Shown here piece after piece: positions 7,632 to 15,243 of a stretch of DNA of 39,481 nt. The translations under genes were made by a program, and so were the position numbers. The notes under the pieces were generated by a model, which saw nothing but the letters and a program-made list of their open reading frames with translations, was not told the origin of the DNA and did no database searches. Position 1 is the first letter of the stretch; every line of letters starts with the position of its first letter. The DNA is from Thermoleophilia bacterium (lineage in GTDB: Bacteria > Actinomycetota > Thermoleophilia > Gaiellales > JAICJC01), in assembly GCA_025928655.1 (NCBI GenBank), contig JAICJC010000019.1:1-39481 (forward strand). Direction: 5' to 3'.

Positions 7632-7883
7632 CTACGAGTCGCCGTCCCCGACGCCGGGGTGTCGCTCGCGAGCCGCGTTGCACAGGCCACCCTCAGCCCG
7701 GTACCGGGTGCGGGTGTGCGTCCCGTCGCAGAAGGGGCGCAGGCGCGAGCGGCCGCAGCGGCAGAGCGCGACGGTGCGCCGGCCGACGTCGATCTCGCGG
7801 CCGTCGACGTCGACGAGCGCGAACGGCCCGCGCACGATCAGCGGCCCGTCGGGGTAGGGCGTGATCACCGCGCGCTCATCCAT
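7632..7883 (-). CDS. CDGSH iron-sulfur domain protein (MitoNEET-like)
   Basis: An 83-residue protein with the [2Fe-2S] signature C-x-C-x2-S-x3-P-x-C-D-G-T-H, seen as CRCGRSRLRPFCDGTH at about residues 41-56. Three Cys and one His coordinate the cluster, a redox-labile arrangement. An N-terminal segment with YPDGPLIVRGPF resembles bacterial proteins where a small beta domain precedes the CDGSH motif. The ATG at 7883 lies inside the end of the upstream ligase gene (8-base overlap), implying translational coupling. The physiological role of bacterial CDGSH proteins is mostly undefined; redox or iron handling is the usual suggestion. Confidence 0.9.
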   Translation of the reverse strand: MDERAVITPYPDGPLIVRGPFALVDVDGREIDVGRRTVALCRCGRSRLRPFCDGTHTRTRYRAEGGLCNAARERHPGVGDGDS

Positions 7884-9024
7884 GGATGCGCACGTACCCC
7901 GCCGGCGCCGGCGTCATGCCGGCCGCCGCCTCGGTGGTGTCCGCCGCCCGCGCGGCGATGGCGGCGGGCCCGGCCGTCCGGGCGAGCTCGCGCTGCTCCT
8001 GCGGCTCGTCCCGGGCCGCGCGCAGGCGCACCCGGTCGAGGGCGGCCGGCGCCGCGTGGCGGGCGACCCGTTCCAGCACGCGGGCGACAGCCTCGCGCGC
8101 GGGCACCGGCCGGCCGCCGTCGAGATCGACCAGCTCGGCCTCCATCCCGAAGCGCATCGCCCGCCAGCGGTTCTCCTGGATGCGCATCGTGTCGGGCGCC
8201 GGCAGGCGCTCGCCGCCGTCGAGGCGCTCGCAGAGGTCGGCGACCAGCGCGCGCGTGAGGGCGACCAGCCCGAGGGTGTCCTCGAGCGAGCCCTGGGTGT
8301 CCGGCGCGCGCAGCTCGATCGTGCCGTGGCGCACGTTCAGGCGGCACTCCCACCACAGCTGGGCCGGGTCGGGGATCGCGCCCGTCCGCCGGCCCCACTC
8401 GAGCAGCTCCTCCAGCGCCGCCCAGGAGGCCAGAGGCGGGCCGACGCCCTGATGCGGCAGCGCGTCGGCGAGCATCGGCCGGACGGTCGCGAGGCCGCTG
8501 TCCCGGCCGCCGACGAAGGGCGCGTTGGCCGCCAGGGCGGTGAAGAGCGGCGCGTACCCGCGCATGGCGTTGTAGACGGCGAGCGCCCGGTCGGGGCCGG
8601 CCACGCCGACGTGGACGTGCAGGCCGCTCGCGAGCGCGCCCAGCCGCGCGCCGAGCCGATGGTGCTCCACGATCGCCTCGTACCGCTCGCCGGGATGGAA
8701 GTCGTCGGCCGGAAGCGCGAGCGGGTGGGTGCCGAGCCCGGCGATCCGCAGCCGTCCGGCGAGCACGTCCACGAGCCGCGTCCGGGCGGCGCGCAGGTCG
8801 CCCACCGCGTCCGCGGGCGACGCGCCCGCGCCGCTGACGAGCTCGATCTGGGCCGACCACAGCTCCGGGTGCGCCCACGACTCGCCGATCTCCGCCAGGA
8901 TCCACTCCGAGGCGGGGGCAGGCTCGAGGGTGAAGGGATCGAGCAGGAGCAGCTCCTCCTCGGCCCCCACCGTCAGGTCGGAGACGTCCTCGAAGGCACG
9001 GCGCATGGGGCTTGCGGTCGACAC
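7876..9024 (-). CDS. YbdK-type carboxylate-amine ligase (glutamate-cysteine ligase-like, GCS2)
   Basis: A 382-residue member of the GCS2 family. Hallmarks are VGAEEELLLLDP near the N-terminus (ATP/Mg site), ASGLHVHVGV in the middle, and CRLNVRHGTIELRAPDTQ late (WExR-like region). The family joins a carboxylate to an amine using ATP. YbdK-type members have weak gamma-glutamylcysteine synthetase activity and the natural substrate is often unknown. GTG 9024 is used because a -10-like TAGGGT (9034-9039) lies 9 bases before it with no Shine-Dalgarno, implying a leaderless message. It overlaps the CDGSH gene by 8 bases and is divergent from an iron-containing redox enzyme. The cluster may be a thiol/iron redox group. 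Confidence 0.85.
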   Translation of the reverse strand: MSTASPMRRAFEDVSDLTVGAEEELLLLDPFTLEPAPASEWILAEIGESWAHPELWSAQIELVSGAGASPADAVGDLRAARTRLVDVLAGRLRIAGLGTHPLALPADDFHPGERYEAIVEHHRLGARLGALASGLHVHVGVAGPDRALAVYNAMRGYAPLFTALAANAPFVGGRDSGLATVRPMLADALPHQGVGPPLASWAALEELLEWGRRTGAIPDPAQLWWECRLNVRHGTIELRAPDTQGSLEDTLGLVALTRALVADLCERLDGGERLPAPDTMRIQENRWRAMRFGMEAELVDLDGGRPVPAREAVARVLERVARHAAPAALDRVRLRAARDEPQEQRELARTAGPAAIAARAADTTEAAAGMTPAPAGYVRIHG

Positions 9025-9033
9025 GTGCGGCCG

Positions 9034-9083
9034 ACCCTACCCCCGTCAGCGGCGGCATAAACGGCGTCGCGCCTGGGTACGGC
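9034..9083. promoter_or_regulatory. Back-to-back leaderless-type promoters
   Basis: In the 65-base gap between the divergent starts (GTG 9024 minus, GTG 9090 plus), the minus strand has TAGGGT at 9034-9039, 9 bases before its GTG. The plus strand has GGTACGGC, with the hexamer at 9078-9083, 6 bases before GTG 9090. Neither gene has a good Shine-Dalgarno. Confidence 0.4.
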
Positions 9084-9089
9084 CGAGGC

Positions 9090-10118
9090 GTGCCACAGGC
9101 CTCCGCCGCACCCGCCCAGACCGTCGCCACACCGGCGACTCCGCGGCTGCCCGCGCCGCGCGGCCCCGTGAGCACCGCGGTGCTCGGGGCGCTGGCGGGA
9201 TCGCCCGGCCCGATCTCGGTGCCGTCGCCGACGGACGGCGACCCCCTCGCCGAGGACGACCTCCAGCTCGCGCTGTACGTCTGCTACGAGCTTCACTACC
9301 GCTCGTTCGCGGAGGTCGACGAGGCGTGGGAGTGGGATCCGCGCCTGCTGACGATCCGGGCCGAGCTCGAGGCCCTCTTCGAGGCGGCGCTGCGGCGGGC
9401 GGTCGCGGTCCGGCCGGTGGAGCCGGAGGCCGTCGAGGCCGAGCTGCGGCGGATGGTGGCCGACGACGACGGCCCGCCGCTCTCGCGGACGCTGGAGCGC
9501 GAGGCGAGCCTGGAGCAGTTCCGGGAGTTCATGATCCATCGATCGGCGTACCAGCTGAAGGAGGCCGATCCGCACTCGTGGGCGGTGCCGCGGTTGACCG
9601 GGCGCGCGAAGGAGGCGCTGGTCGAGGTGCAGGCAGACGAATACGGCGGCGGCCGCCCCGGCCGCATGCACGCCTCGCTCTTCGCCGCATCGATGCGCGC
9701 GGTCGGACTCGACGACACGTACGGCGCCTACCTGGATGCCATCCCCGGGTCGACCCTCGCGACCGTGAACCTGATGTCGCTGCTCGGTCTGCACCGGCGG
9801 CTGCGCGGCGGGATCGTCGGCCACCTGGCGGTCTTCGAGATGACCTCGCCGGAGCCGAACCGCCGGTACGGCAACGGCCTGCGGCGGCTGGGGTTCGGCC
9901 GCGAGGCGACCGAGTTCTTCGACGAGCACGTCGAGGCCGACGCGGTGCACGAGGCGGTCGCGGCGCACGACCTGGCGCAGGGGCTCGCCCTCGCCGAGCC
10001 CGACCTGGTGCAGGACATCCTCTTCGGCGCCGCCGCCCTCCTGCATCTCGAGGCCCGGTTCGCCGGCCACCTGCTCGGCCGGTGGGCGGCCGGCGGGTCG
10101 TCTCTAGCCCGATGCTGA
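9090..10118 (+). CDS. Iron-containing redox enzyme family protein (haem-oxygenase-like fold)
   Basis: From GTG 9090 the protein has 342 residues. It matches the iron-containing redox enzyme (haem-oxygenase-like diiron oxidase) family. An ELHYRSF helix carries ligand Glu/His, followed by VEVQADEYGGG, GHLAVFEMTS and the typical C-terminal DEHVEADAVHEAVAAHDL motif with several metal-ligand candidates. Such enzymes oxidise varied small molecules and are predicted cytoplasmic. The N-terminal ~40 residues are Pro/Ala-rich, and GTG 9168 is an alternative start. The stop codon overlaps the next gene (ATGCTGA), so it is coupled to a methyltransferase. The substrate cannot be read from the sequence. 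Confidence 0.75.
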   Translation: MPQASAAPAQTVATPATPRLPAPRGPVSTAVLGALAGSPGPISVPSPTDGDPLAEDDLQLALYVCYELHYRSFAEVDEAWEWDPRLLTIRAELEALFEAALRRAVAVRPVEPEAVEAELRRMVADDDGPPLSRTLEREASLEQFREFMIHRSAYQLKEADPHSWAVPRLTGRAKEALVEVQADEYGGGRPGRMHASLFAASMRAVGLDDTYGAYLDAIPGSTLATVNLMSLLGLHRRLRGGIVGHLAVFEMTSPEPNRRYGNGLRRLGFGREATEFFDEHVEADAVHEAVAAHDLAQGLALAEPDLVQDILFGAAALLHLEARFAGHLLGRWAAGGSSLARC

Positions 10119-10837
10119 CCCGGTTCCGCGACCTGCGGTTGCTGACCCCGCCGGGGGTGTTCGCGCCGCGCTCCGACGCCGGCGTCCTGCTCGACGCCGC
10201 GCTCCCGCGGCTGCACGGCGACGTGCTCGACCTGTGCGCCGGCTCGGGCGTGCTGGCGCTGGCCGCCGCCCCGTACGCCGGGTCCGTGCTCGCCGTCGAC
10301 CTCAGCCGCAGAGCGGCCGCGACGATCCGGGCCAACGGGCTCCTGAACCGGCGCGCGGTGGAGGTGCGGCGGGGAGACCTGTTCGCGGCCGTCGGCTCCC
10401 GCCGCTTCGACGTGATCCTGACCAACCCGCCGTACGTGCCGACGCCGCCGGAGGCTCGATCCGAGGGCGGGGCGAGGGCGTGGGAGGGCGGCCCGCGCGG
10501 GCGGGATCTGCTCGACCGCATCTGCGCCGGCGCCGCCGAGCGCCTGCGCCCCGGAGGCGAGATCCTGATCGTCCAGTCCGCCCTCGCCGACATCGCCCGG
10601 ACCCTCGAGCTGCTGCGCGGCGACGGGCTCGCCGCCGACGTCATCGCCGAGCAGCGGGGCCCGTACGGCACGATCGCCCGGTCGCGTATGGACTACCTGG
10701 AAGCGTCGGGGCTCGTCGCAGACCGCAGCGCCCCCGAGCGGGTCGCCGTGGTCTGCGGCCGCCGCGCGGCGGACGAGAAGCCGGTGCCGGGCGACCGCCG
10801 CCAATCGCGCGCCGCGACGCGCGCGTCCGCCGGCTGA
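10112..10837 (+). CDS. HemK/PrmC-like small SAM-dependent methyltransferase
   Basis: A 241-residue class I methyltransferase. Motif I is VLDLCAGSGVLALAA, the acidic motif II is AVDLS, and motif IV is TNPPYVP, where NPPY marks N-methylation of amide or adenine nitrogens. The length without an N-terminal helical domain resembles the short HemK2/N6AMT1-type or TrmN6-like enzymes rather than full PrmC. ATG 10112 sits in ATGCTGA, overlapping the preceding stop by 7 bases. Release factor, rRNA, tRNA or a small molecule are all possible substrates. Tight coupling to the diiron enzyme suggests a shared pathway. The C-terminal ~30 residues are basic and probably disordered. Confidence 0.8.
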   Translation: MLTRFRDLRLLTPPGVFAPRSDAGVLLDAALPRLHGDVLDLCAGSGVLALAAAPYAGSVLAVDLSRRAAATIRANGLLNRRAVEVRRGDLFAAVGSRRFDVILTNPPYVPTPPEARSEGGARAWEGGPRGRDLLDRICAGAAERLRPGGEILIVQSALADIARTLELLRGDGLAADVIAEQRGPYGTIARSRMDYLEASGLVADRSAPERVAVVCGRRAADEKPVPGDRRQSRAATRASAG

Positions 10838-10882
10838 GCTTCGGGCGGCGCGGGCGGCGCCGGGCGAGGGCGGGGTTGGGGA

Positions 10883-11040
10883 GCGGGCAGTCGTTCGTCC
10901 GGGGGGCGGGCGGTCGTTCTTCCGGGGGCGGGCACTTGCCCGGGGACAAGGCACTTGTCGCGTGCGACATGTGCCATTTGCAGTTTCCCGACACTCTTGT
11001 CACACCTCGACACCCACACGCGACACCTCGGTCGGCACAC
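10883..11040. promoter_or_regulatory. Complex repeat region upstream of the zinc-ribbon hypothetical
   Basis: Three layers are visible in the 211-base gap. (1) Direct repeats at about 23-base pitch: 10883-10904 and 10906-10927 differ at only 2 of 22 positions, with a partial third copy from 10928. (2) An imperfect palindrome at 10950-10975: arms GGCAC and TGTCGC facing GCGACA and GTGCC, with one T/T mismatch and a 2-base centre. The octamer GGCACTTG is also repeated at 10931 and 10950. (3) CGACA repeats at 10989, 11008 and 11021, with ACACCTCG repeated 21 bases apart (11002, 11023). This looks like a multi-operator control region. No clear -10/-35 pair was found. Confidence 0.5.
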
Positions 11041-11048
11041 TCAAGTGC

Positions 11049-11540
11049 ATGCCGTGGACCTCGCCGCCCACCCTCTACAAGGCCCGGAACGTCCCCACCA
11101 AGCAGCCGGTGTGCGCGATCTGCGTGGATCGCACCCGGGGCAGGACGCAGCGCGTCCAGCTCACCCACCGCGTCATCGTGTGGCTGTGCGAAGACCACGC
11201 CGGCCGTGACTTCCAGACGCGGCGGAGCGGCAGGGACTTCGTCACCACCCTGGCCGCCGTGTGGAAGGCCAACGACTGCCTCACGGCCGCCCGCGGCAAG
11301 GCGCTGGCCGCCCACCTCGACCGCCTCCGCGGATCGGCACCGCAGCGGCCGCGCCCCGGCAGCTACGCCTGGCCCGACCTCCGCCGCAGCGTCGAGGCGG
11401 GGTACGCGGCCGGGGCGACGCCTGGCGAGACCGCGCCCGCCGTGCACGCTCGCTATGCGGGCTGCCCCGCCCGCCCCCCGAGCACGCGCACCATCCAACG
11501 CTGGCACGCCCAGCGCAGGTGGCTCGCACAGCCGCCCTAG
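11049..11540 (+). CDS. Hypothetical protein with zinc-ribbon-like N-terminus and basic C-terminus
   Basis: From ATG 11049 the protein has 163 residues. Near the N-terminus a CAIC...CEDH pattern (Cys-x2-Cys, about 25 residues, Cys-x2-His) looks like a treble-clef zinc site. It is followed by a helical segment and an Arg-rich C-terminus with TIQRWHAQRRWL. The overall look is a small nucleic-acid-binding protein. I do not recognise the family. The same frame is open upstream to 10962, but that part lies in the repeat-rich control region and is poor coding sequence. Its TAG stop shares bases with the stop of the convergent sigma-factor gene (CTAG at 11537-11540). Confidence 0.6.
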   Translation: MPWTSPPTLYKARNVPTKQPVCAICVDRTRGRTQRVQLTHRVIVWLCEDHAGRDFQTRRSGRDFVTTLAAVWKANDCLTAARGKALAAHLDRLRGSAPQRPRPGSYAWPDLRRSVEAGYAAGATPGETAPAVHARYAGCPARPPSTRTIQRWHAQRRWLAQPP

Positions 11541-12352
11541 CCGACGACCGACCGGCCGGCGGACGGCTCGAGCACGGCGCGCAACGTGGTGAGCGCCTCG
11601 CGCAGCATGCGCGAGACCTGCATCTGGCTGACGCCGAGCTCGTTCGCGATGACGCGCTGCGGCTGGCCGCGGCCGAAGCGCAGGACGATCGCGCGCCGCT
11701 GCTGGAGGGGCAGCCGGCGCAGCGCCCAGACGAGGTCGATGCGCAGCTCGGTCAGCTCGTACCCCTGATCCGCGACGGCCGCCGCCCGGGCCGCCTGGCC
11801 GGGCCCGTCGTCGCTCACCTCCGTGTACTGCGCGGCTCGGTAGGAGCGGCGCGCTTCGAGGGCGGCCGCGACGTCCCGCGCGTCGGCGTCGAGCGCGGCC
11901 GCGGTCTCCTCCAGGGATGGGGTGCGGCCGCTCGCCTGCGCCTGGCGGTTGCGCTCGATCGTCGCCCGGCGCCCGAGATCCTGCAGCGGCCGGGACACCT
12001 GGACGGCCCAGCCGTGATCGCGGAGCAGGTGGCGCACCTCGCCGTGCACGAGCGCGGCGGCGTAGGTGACGAACCGCGCCCGCCGATCCGGCTGGAACCG
12101 GTCGATCGCCGTGATGAGGCCGATGACGCCCGCCTGTCGCAGATCCTGGTCGGAAAACCCCGCGGACGGGTAGTTGCGGACGATCGCGCGCACGAGCCGC
12201 TGGTGGCGCAGGATCAGCGTTTCCCGCGCCTCGCCGTCCCCGGCCTGCGCCGCTGCGACGAGGCGCTCGTCCGACGTCGCGGCCAGCAGGCTGCGCGCGA
12301 GCCGCGGGAGCTCCCCTCCGGCCCTAGCGTCACCGCTCCAGACCAACGGCAT
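11537..12352 (-). CDS. RNA polymerase sigma factor, group 3 (SigB/F/G/FliA-like)
   Basis: A 271-residue sigma-70 factor. Region 2 is seen as LILRHQRLVRAIVRNY...DLRQAGVIGLITAIDRFQPDRRARFVTYAA, although the region 2.4 aromatic is altered. Region 3 follows (LQDLGRRATIERN...RTPSLEETAAALDAD). Region 4 includes the helix-turn-helix QRVIANELGVSQMQVSRMLREAL. Presence of region 3 separates it from ECF factors. The SQMQVSR recognition helix is typical of SigB/SigF-type stress or sporulation factors. No anti-sigma gene is adjacent. ATG 12352 has GGGAGGGG almost touching it, a tight but acceptable ribosome site. A -10-like TACGAT lies at 12396-12401. The regulon is unknown. Confidence 0.9.
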   Translation of the reverse strand: MPLVWSGDARAGGELPRLARSLLAATSDERLVAAAQAGDGEARETLILRHQRLVRAIVRNYPSAGFSDQDLRQAGVIGLITAIDRFQPDRRARFVTYAAALVHGEVRHLLRDHGWAVQVSRPLQDLGRRATIERNRQAQASGRTPSLEETAAALDADARDVAAALEARRSYRAAQYTEVSDDGPGQAARAAAVADQGYELTELRIDLVWALRRLPLQQRRAIVLRFGRGQPQRVIANELGVSQMQVSRMLREALTTLRAVLEPSAGRSVVG

Positions 12353-12451
12353 CCCCTCCCGAGAGACGTCTGGCCTGGATTCGACCGGAACGACGATCGT
12401 ACCACGGCATGGTGGCCGGCCTGACCGCCGGCCGCGCCCACGGACGGTGCT

Positions 12452-13414
12452 CTAGAAGCCCATGCCGGGGCGCATGTCGGTCGCCGTCGCGGCGTTCCCC
12501 AGGAACGTGGTGACGCCGAGCGCCTCCTCGAACGAGCGCAGCATGGAGTAGTGCGTGTAGAAGGTGGGGTCGGCGACCGGCTGCACCCCCGCGGCGATCG
12601 CGATCGTCACGACATGGCAGGACGGGTCGGTGTTCGCCGGATCGGCGCAGTCCTCGCCGGGGGTGCCGCCCTGGCCCTCGTCGAAGGTGACCAGCACCAG
12701 CGTCTGACCGGCCTGGTAGTCGGGCGTCGCCTGGATCGCCTGGATCGTGCCCGAGAGCCAGGTGTCCATCGACTGGGTGAAGCTCTGCGGGTCGCTCGCC
12801 CCGGTGCAGCCGGTCTGCCAGTGGTGGTTGTGGCACTGGTTCGGCGTCAGCCACGTGAACGCGGCCGTGGGAAGCGCGGTCGCGCCGGTGTCGGACGGCG
12901 CCATCGGAAGGTCGTACAGCAGACAGTCGGCCGCGATCGCCGGGTACCAGAAGGCGGGATCGTGCCCGTGCTTGTAGTGCGGGCCCTTCACGCCGCAGTT
13001 GGCGGCCATCGACTCCTCGAGGTCGTTCCAGGACGACACCTGCTCGTAGATCGACGGGTTGGTGCTGTTCTCGTGGGTGCCCGTCGCGAATCCGGAGGTG
13101 GCCGCCATGTAGTTCGGCTGGCTGGGATGCGTCTCGTTGTGGAAGTTCGTGGCGAGCGCGCACTGCGACGCGAGCTGGTTGAGGTACGGCGCGTCGGCGT
13201 CGGCGATCGTGTCGTCGTAGGCGAGGTTCTCCTCCATGATCACGACCACGTGGGTGTACGTCGCCGGCGGCGCCGGCAGCAGGCCGCACGGGTCGGGTGC
13301 CGGGGCGGTCGCGCCCGGCACGGCGGCCGCGGCCGTTCCCGCGCACGGGATGAGCGCAGCCGCTCCCGCAAGAAGCAGGACGCCCAGCCACCGCGCACGT
13401 CGGAACCCGCCCAT
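12452..13414 (-). CDS. Secreted phosphoesterase (phospholipase C / acid phosphatase-like)
   Basis: A 320-residue protein with a clear signal peptide (residues 1-31, hydrophobic then Ala-rich). It has the phosphoesterase-family opening HVVVIMEENLAYDD, in which Glu-Glu-Asn supplies metal and catalytic contacts. Later motifs are HPSQPNYMAATSG, LVTFDEGQGG with a metal-site Asp/Glu, and YTHYSMLRSFEEALG. These fit the alkaline-phosphatase-like superfamily branch containing bacterial phospholipase C and acid phosphatase AcpA. Several Cys suggest disulfides. The substrate could be phospholipid or phosphomonoester. ATG 13414 has no Shine-Dalgarno but has -10-like TAACAT (13424-13429) 9 bases upstream, another leaderless candidate. 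Confidence 0.85.
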   Translation of the reverse strand: MGGFRRARWLGVLLLAGAAALIPCAGTAAAAVPGATAPAPDPCGLLPAPPATYTHVVVIMEENLAYDDTIADADAPYLNQLASQCALATNFHNETHPSQPNYMAATSGFATGTHENSTNPSIYEQVSSWNDLEESMAANCGVKGPHYKHGHDPAFWYPAIAADCLLYDLPMAPSDTGATALPTAAFTWLTPNQCHNHHWQTGCTGASDPQSFTQSMDTWLSGTIQAIQATPDYQAGQTLVLVTFDEGQGGTPGEDCADPANTDPSCHVVTIAIAAGVQPVADPTFYTHYSMLRSFEEALGVTTFLGNAATATDMRPGMGF

Positions 13415-13480
13415 CGACCGGACATGTTATCCGCTCAGCGCCCGTTCCCTGCGGACGCTCACAGAAACTTGAATTCTGGT

Positions 13481-13513
13481 GTGCAATGACCGGTGACGGG
13501 CACCGGTATGCAC
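13481..13513. repeat. Extragenic palindrome, ACCGGTG family
   Basis: The core ACCGGTG (13489-13495), 5-base loop ACGGG and CACCGGT (13501-13507) are flanked by further pairing GTGCA (13481-13485) and TGCAC (13509-13513). A second copy at 38052-38080 shares the core but has different flanking arms that also pair. It lies between divergent genes here, so it is not acting as a simple terminator. Confidence 0.65.
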
Positions 13514-13547
13514 GCGCCTCCGCCGTCGCCCGCCGGGCGGCGGCAGC

Positions 13548-13583
13548 TTGACCTGCGCCGGTCATCGGTCTACTGTCGACAGT
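13548..13583 (+). promoter_or_regulatory. Promoter and GntR-type operator of the first FAD oxidoreductase
   Basis: -35 TTGACC (13548-13553), 17-base spacer, -10 TACTGT (13571-13576), and the ATG at 13585 only 8 bases after the -10. A perfect 12-base palindrome ACTGTCGACAGT (13572-13583) covers the -10 and the transcription start. The same palindrome family recurs at 18173, 18223 and 18931, each time on a promoter near a GntR gene. A bound dimer here would block RNA polymerase. There is no Shine-Dalgarno, so the message is probably leaderless. Confidence 0.75.
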
Positions 13584-13584
13584 C

Positions 13585-15243
13585 ATGCCGGAAACGCGAC
13601 ACGCGGTCATCGTCGGCGGCGGGCACAACGGGCTCGTCGCGGCCTTCTACCTCGCCCGTGCGGGCCTCGAGCCGCTCGTGCTCGAGCGGCGCCCGTTCGT
13701 GGGCGGGGCCTGCAACACCGAGGAGTTCGCGCCCGGCTTCCGCGCCTCCACCGGCGCCTACGTGCTCTCGATGCTGCGCGAGCCGATCTGGCGCGACATG
13801 CGCCTGGCGCGGCGCGGCCTTGTCGTCGACCCGGCCGGGCCCAGCCTGAACCTGTTCGCGGACGGCACCACGTTCATGCTCGACGATGACGTCGGGACGA
13901 CCCAGGAGGAGATCCGGCGGTTCTCGAAGGCCGACGCGGCCGCGTTCCCGGCGTTCGAGGCGGAGCTGGCCGGTCTGGGCGAGGCGATCCGGCCGATGTT
14001 CGACTGGACGCCGCCCAACCCCGGCCTCGAGAGCCCCCGCGACCTGCCGCGCCTCCTGCACCTGGGAACCCGCGCCCTGCGCTACCGCCGCCGGCTGCTC
14101 GGGGCGGGCTATCTCTTCTCGACCTCCGTCTCGCAATACCTGGACGAGTGGTTCGAGTCGGACGTGCTGAAGGCGGCGCTCGGATGGCACGCGATCAACG
14201 ACAGCGTCGCCGGCCCGTCGACGCCGGGGACGGCCTACGTCCTCCTGCACGACCACGCTGCCGAGGTGGCCGGCGGCGGCGCGCGCAGCTGGGGGTTCGT
14301 GCGCGGCGGCATGGGCGTCGTCACCGAGCTGATGGCGGACGCCGCCCGGGAGGCCGGCGCCGAGATCCGGACGGACGCCGAGGTGGAGGCGGTGCTCACC
14401 GAGGGCGGCCGGGCCGTCGGCGTGCGTCTTGCCGGAGGCGAGGAGGTGCGCGCGGGCGTCGTGCTCTCGAACGCCGATCCCAAGCGCACCTTCCTGACGC
14501 TGTGCGAGCCGTCCGACCTGCCGGCCTCGTTCCTGGCCGGGATTCGGGCCTACCGGTGCAACGGCACGAGCATCAAGATCAACCTGGCCGTGTCCGAGCT
14601 CCCGCGGGCGGCCGCGATGGGCGGGAACGGCGCTGTGCAGCCCTACCACCGCGGGATCGTCGAGCTGAGCCAGCCCCTGCTCGACATGGACCGGGCCCAG
14701 TCGCTCGCGCTGCGGGGCATCCCCGCCGACGACCCCCACATCGAGCTCTGCTTCCCGACGGTGCACGACCCGTCGCTCGCGCCGCCGGGCCGTCACGTCG
14801 TCACGATCGACGTGAACTCGCAGCCGTATCACCTGGCCGAGGGCGACTGGGACGCGATCCGTGAGGCGGCGGCCGACCGGGCGATCGCCCAGATCGGCGC
14901 GCTCTTCCCGAACCTGGAGGGCGCGATCCTGCACCGCCAGGTGCTCTCGCCGCTCGACCTCGAGCGGGTCATCGGCCTCACCGGCGGCCACGCCCTGCAC
15001 GGCGACATGGGCGCCGACCAGCTCTTCTCGCTGCGGCCGGTGCGCGGATACGCCGACTACCGCACGCCGCTCCCCGGCCTCTACCTGTGCGGGGCGGGCA
15101 CGCATCCCGGGGGCGGGGTCACCGGTGCGAACGGACGCAACTGCGCCCGCGAGGTGGTGAGGGACGCGCGGGCGGAGCGCCGTGCCGCGGCCGCCCGCCG
15201 CCTGGGCCGGCGCGTCGCCGGCGGCCTGACCCGTCCCGCGTAG
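13585..15243 (+). CDS. FAD-dependent oxidoreductase, phytoene-desaturase/PYROXD2-like (paralogue 1)
   Basis: A 552-residue flavoprotein. The N-terminal dinucleotide-binding motif is VIVGGGHNGLVAAFYLARAG, followed by a Glu-Arg-Arg FAD-ribose site and the VGGACNTEEFAPGF element. The C-terminal FAD motif is LYLCGAGTHPGGGVTGANG. This architecture is shared by CrtI-type desaturases and the non-carotenoid PYROXD2-like family. With no prenyl or carotenoid genes nearby, a catabolic oxidase or dehydrogenase is more likely. It is closely similar in sequence to the protein at 24163-25752, both having ADPKRTFL, CFPTVHDPSLAP and LSPLDLE. It is transcribed alone, convergent with the ABC permease gene whose stop abuts its own. 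The promoter carries the shared operator, so it belongs to module 1. Confidence 0.85.
   Translation: MPETRHAVIVGGGHNGLVAAFYLARAGLEPLVLERRPFVGGACNTEEFAPGFRASTGAYVLSMLREPIWRDMRLARRGLVVDPAGPSLNLFADGTTFMLDDDVGTTQEEIRRFSKADAAAFPAFEAELAGLGEAIRPMFDWTPPNPGLESPRDLPRLLHLGTRALRYRRRLLGAGYLFSTSVSQYLDEWFESDVLKAALGWHAINDSVAGPSTPGTAYVLLHDHAAEVAGGGARSWGFVRGGMGVVTELMADAAREAGAEIRTDAEVEAVLTEGGRAVGVRLAGGEEVRAGVVLSNADPKRTFLTLCEPSDLPASFLAGIRAYRCNGTSIKINLAVSELPRAAAMGGNGAVQPYHRGIVELSQPLLDMDRAQSLALRGIPADDPHIELCFPTVHDPSLAPPGRHVVTIDVNSQPYHLAEGDWDAIREAAADRAIAQIGALFPNLEGAILHRQVLSPLDLERVIGLTGGHALHGDMGADQLFSLRPVRGYADYRTPLPGLYLCGAGTHPGGGVTGANGRNCAREVVRDARAERRAAAARRLGRRVAGGLTRPA

Noticed and set aside
9018-9024. Another GntR-type site (GTCGACA at the ligase gene start)
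   Set aside because: It lacks the TGT half and the palindrome does not extend. It is far from the module and explained by coding sequence.
10950-10975. Intrinsic terminator for the methyltransferase gene
   Set aside because: The dyad is more than 110 bases past the stop, has no T-tract and is embedded in repeats leading to the next gene, so an operator is more likely.
13585-15243. Carotenoid biosynthesis (phytoene desaturase) as the role of the FAD oxidoreductases
   Set aside because: The fold is shared, but there is no crtB, crtE or other prenyl gene nearby, and both paralogues sit in an amine-type catabolic regulon.
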